64,000 bases of DNA, from positions 558,001 through 622,000 of the forward strand of contig NZ_JAHKQF010000015.1 of NCBI RefSeq assembly GCF_018860965.1, given 5' to 3'. Of the stretch, positions 62,282 to 64,000 are shown piece by piece. This DNA is from Alteromonas sp. C1M14. GTDB lineage: Bacteria; Pseudomonadota; Gammaproteobacteria; Enterobacterales; Alteromonadaceae. Position 1 is the stretch's first letter. Each line of letters starts with the position of its first letter. The notes below the pieces were generated by a model. That model saw only the letters and a list, made by a program, of their open reading frames with translations. It made no database searches and was not told the DNA's origin. The translations under genes and the position numbers were made by a program.

Positions 62282-63325
62282 CTAGTCTATCGCGCAAAGA
62301 TCCACAAAATCACCGTCATGCAAACTGTCGTAAATGGTTTTCATAATTGATAATTCGGGGGTGGTACTATCAAGGGGGAGCTCCCAAACCATTACGCCAC
62401 CAAGGCCGTGCTGACGGGCAAAGTTGGTTTTTCTTTCAATCATGGGTAGGCCATTGTAATAGTCTTGCTTGCCTTGATATTGCACATTATCCACGCAAGC
62501 ATTGGCTGGATCATGTTTAACAATATCAGCAAAACTTCGCCAGCTTGGCCGTGCATAAGCGGGCAATCCCAACATCACGTTCTCGGCGGGAATTTGCCGC
62601 TCGCCCACCCAATAAGCAAAGGCGCGTTCCACCAAATCATAGGGCGAGTGATTATCGGGGCGATCATCGTATGTCATCATATTAAGCCAATCAAAACCGG
62701 CAAGCGCTTTGTCGCTGTAGGCAGCCGCATCGCCATCGTCGGTGACTTTATTCTTAGTACCAATGACCGCGGCAGATAACTGCTTGCCCTTTGCATGCAA
62801 AGCCTGGCTTAATTCAACAATAAAGCCTTCGTAATCATCGGCGCTTTCAAGGCGTGGATATTCCCAGTCCATATCAACACCATCAAGCTGGTAACGAGCC
62901 ACGAAAGCAAGGATGTTGTGAATGAAACGACTACGAGCTTCGTCATTAGCGGCAATACGTTCGTACACCAAATCGTAACCGCTATCGTCGCCCCGCCAGC
63001 CACCAAACGAGATAAACACCTGTTTATTCAGTGCATGGGCGCGCTCAACGGTTTCGTCAATCAAGGCACCATTGACACTTTGTATCGCCCCACTGGCATC
63101 ATCGGTTGGGTTAGCAAAGGCAATATTAATGTGGGTAACGTAGGGCAATTGCACATCTAGGGCCTGGCGATAGTTTGGATTTTTAATACTGCTATAGCCA
63201 ATCACTTTAAACTCGGCGTCAATGTTGGCGGTTGAATGAACCGCCGTATGCTGACACGCCGTTAATAGAAGCGATGTCCCCATAGCTATCAGAAAATGAG
63301 CGAAGAGACGGGAACATTCGGGCAT
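62282..63325 (-). CDS. GH18 chitinase-like lipoprotein
   Basis: A 347-residue glycoside hydrolase family 18 protein. The catalytic motif is DGVDMDWEYP with the acid Glu. GYSSIKNPNYRQ begins the barrel, QVFISFGGWRG is the SxGG strand, MMTYDD the substrate-assisted catalysis strand, and GVMVWELPLD the final strand with its Trp. The ATG at 63325 has AGGATT upstream and gives a lipoprotein signal ending LLTAC; the frame is open 25 codons further. No chitin-binding domain is attached. It probably cleaves chitin oligomers or a related glycan at the cell envelope. Confidence 0.9.
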   Translation of the reverse strand: MPECSRLFAHFLIAMGTSLLLTACQHTAVHSTANIDAEFKVIGYSSIKNPNYRQALDVQLPYVTHINIAFANPTDDASGAIQSVNGALIDETVERAHALNKQVFISFGGWRGDDSGYDLVYERIAANDEARSRFIHNILAFVARYQLDGVDMDWEYPRLESADDYEGFIVELSQALHAKGKQLSAAVIGTKNKVTDDGDAAAYSDKALAGFDWLNMMTYDDRPDNHSPYDLVERAFAYWVGERQIPAENVMLGLPAYARPSWRSFADIVKHDPANACVDNVQYQGKQDYYNGLPMIERKTNFARQHGLGGVMVWELPLDSTTPELSIMKTIYDSLHDGDFVDLCAID

Positions 63326-63569
63326 AAATAATCCTAAAAAAAGTACGATTGACGAATTGAAGAAGCGAAAAAAAACTTGGAGGACTGATTTTCTACGCAT
63401 AAAGAAATCGTCTTAATAGTATCAGCAATCAATACTCGATCGCGACCGAAGTTTGGACAGCCAGCTGTGGGGGGGAGCCATGATGCTTATCGGCTATTAC
63501 GCTGATCGGTAACCCAATTTAACAACAAATATCCGATTACGTCAGCGCAACTACAAAAGGCTATTGACG

Positions 63570-63755
63570 ATGAATTACACAAAAGTATGTAGTGTTATCT
63601 ACGGCGTATTAGTATTCGCGCTATTTATCCTCTTCCTGTTAACAGGTAGCGGCAATTTTTATTTTAAAACCTTCATTGTCTTAACGCTAGGTTATAGCAT
63701 CACCCTTCAACAAATCATTCTAAGAGCAATAATTGCAAACAAAGACAAGGGCTAG
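63570..63755 (+). CDS. small two-helix membrane protein (61 aa)
   Basis: A 61-residue protein with two hydrophobic segments (about 6-25 and 31-54) and a basic end (ANKDKG). The ATG at 63570 has AAAAGG nine bases upstream. It is divergent from the GH18 gene. I do not recognise a family. Size and layout would fit a small inner-membrane accessory protein. Confidence 0.65.
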   Translation: MNYTKVCSVIYGVLVFALFILFLLTGSGNFYFKTFIVLTLGYSITLQQIILRAIIANKDKG

Positions 63756-63895
63756 CTTTTCTGTTAGCGAACCTTGCGCCAGCAGAGCCAATGCCAGTGA
63801 CGTGTTAAGGGGTGTGGCTAAGTACCTCTATTTTCATAGCGGGTACGAATACAGTGTGCGAGATAAAAACAAGGGAAAAAAGTCCTGTGATACTT

Positions 63896-63924
63896 TTGTG
63901 ATAAATCCCCCCTATTGTTAGGAT
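63896..63924 (+). promoter_or_regulatory. promoter of the gene at the window edge
   Basis: TTGTGA (63896-63901) and TAGGAT (63919-63924) with a 17-bp spacer. It lies about 43 bases upstream of the ATG at 63967. Confidence 0.55.
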
Positions 63925-63966
63925 ATTTACTTCATAAACTGTGCTTACTTAATCAAGGAGACAGTT

Positions 63967-64000
63967 ATGAAACTCAAACAAACAGCAAAATCATTGGCCA
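63967..64000 (+). CDS. start of a gene cut by the window edge
   Basis: The ATG has a strong AAGGAG site seven bases upstream and a plausible promoter. Only about 11 codons are visible, giving MKLKQTAKSLA, which looks like the basic start of a signal peptide, so the product is probably exported. Nothing more can be said. Confidence 0.7.
   Translation, partial: MKLKQTAKSLA

Noticed and set aside
63733..63921. 62-codon plus-strand open frame near the window end
   Set aside because: It overlaps the small membrane protein gene and the promoter at 63896, and has no ribosome site.
1..64000. CRISPR arrays, insertion sequences, prophage genes, toxin-antitoxin or restriction systems
   Set aside because: None of the proteins or repeats read here fits these; no regular spaced repeat array, transposase or phage structural gene was seen.

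Overview
The window looks like a chromosomal segment of a marine gammaproteobacterium of the Alteromonadaceae type. This is inferred from gene order (bipA divergent from glnA, glnA-DUF4124-glnL-glnG, valS-holC-pepA divergent from lptF-lptG), an RraB homologue, a GlyGly-CTERM-like surface protein, a TonB receptor and secreted hydrolases. No rRNA, insertion sequence, integrase, prophage or CRISPR array was seen. There is one tRNA, a tRNA-Leu with anticodon CAA.

Region 1 (1-28.7 kb) is mostly core. It holds a ClC-family chloride protein with channel-like residues, hemJ, a YecA-like protein, an atypical Nramp homologue, a C-S lyase, a stand-alone receiver and bipA. The nitrogen block follows: glnA with a sigma-54 promoter and an NtrC site, DUF4124, and glnL-glnG with an NtrC site over the -10 box. 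Next come an Hpt/HD-GYP fusion, an acyltransferase, rraB, an anchored surface protein, and an overlapping pair of a periplasmic binding protein and a hybrid histidine kinase with no transporter. The block ends with valS, holC, pepA, lptF, lptG, an RDD protein and tRNA-Leu.

Region 2 (28.8-39.7 kb) is an accessory catabolic cluster next to tRNA-Leu. A minus-strand operon encodes a TonB receptor, HyuA, HyuB, a CodB-type NCS1 permease and a cytoplasmic cyclophilin-like protein. A MalT-type LuxR regulator is divergent. Together they suggest uptake across both membranes and ATP-dependent ring opening (or carboxylation) of an unknown small cyclic compound.

Region 3 (40-51 kb) holds two sensory/transport modules. 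One is a KdpD-like kinase without the cytoplasmic KdpD domains, with a KdpE-like regulator and TrkH. The other is a short CstA-family transporter followed by a BtsS/BtsR-type LytS/LytTR pair, with a tandem BtsR-like site upstream of cstA. A 19-bp near-identical direct repeat flanks the trkH operon. Next are an exported N-formylglutamate amidohydrolase-like protein and a secreted CocE/NonD hydrolase with a strong leader hairpin.

Region 4 (51-64 kb) has an AraC/GyrI-like regulator and a four-gene ABC export operon (HlyD adaptor, LolD-like ATPase, two MacB/FtsX permeases). A sigma-54 two-component pair follows the export genes. Its response regulator appears frameshifted, leaving the Fis-type HTH in another frame, and its sigma-54 loop reads GAFTSA. 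Then come a patatin, a class 3 lipase, a GH18 lipoprotein, a small membrane protein and the start of an exported protein cut by the window edge. All assignments come from reading the sequence; no database search was run.
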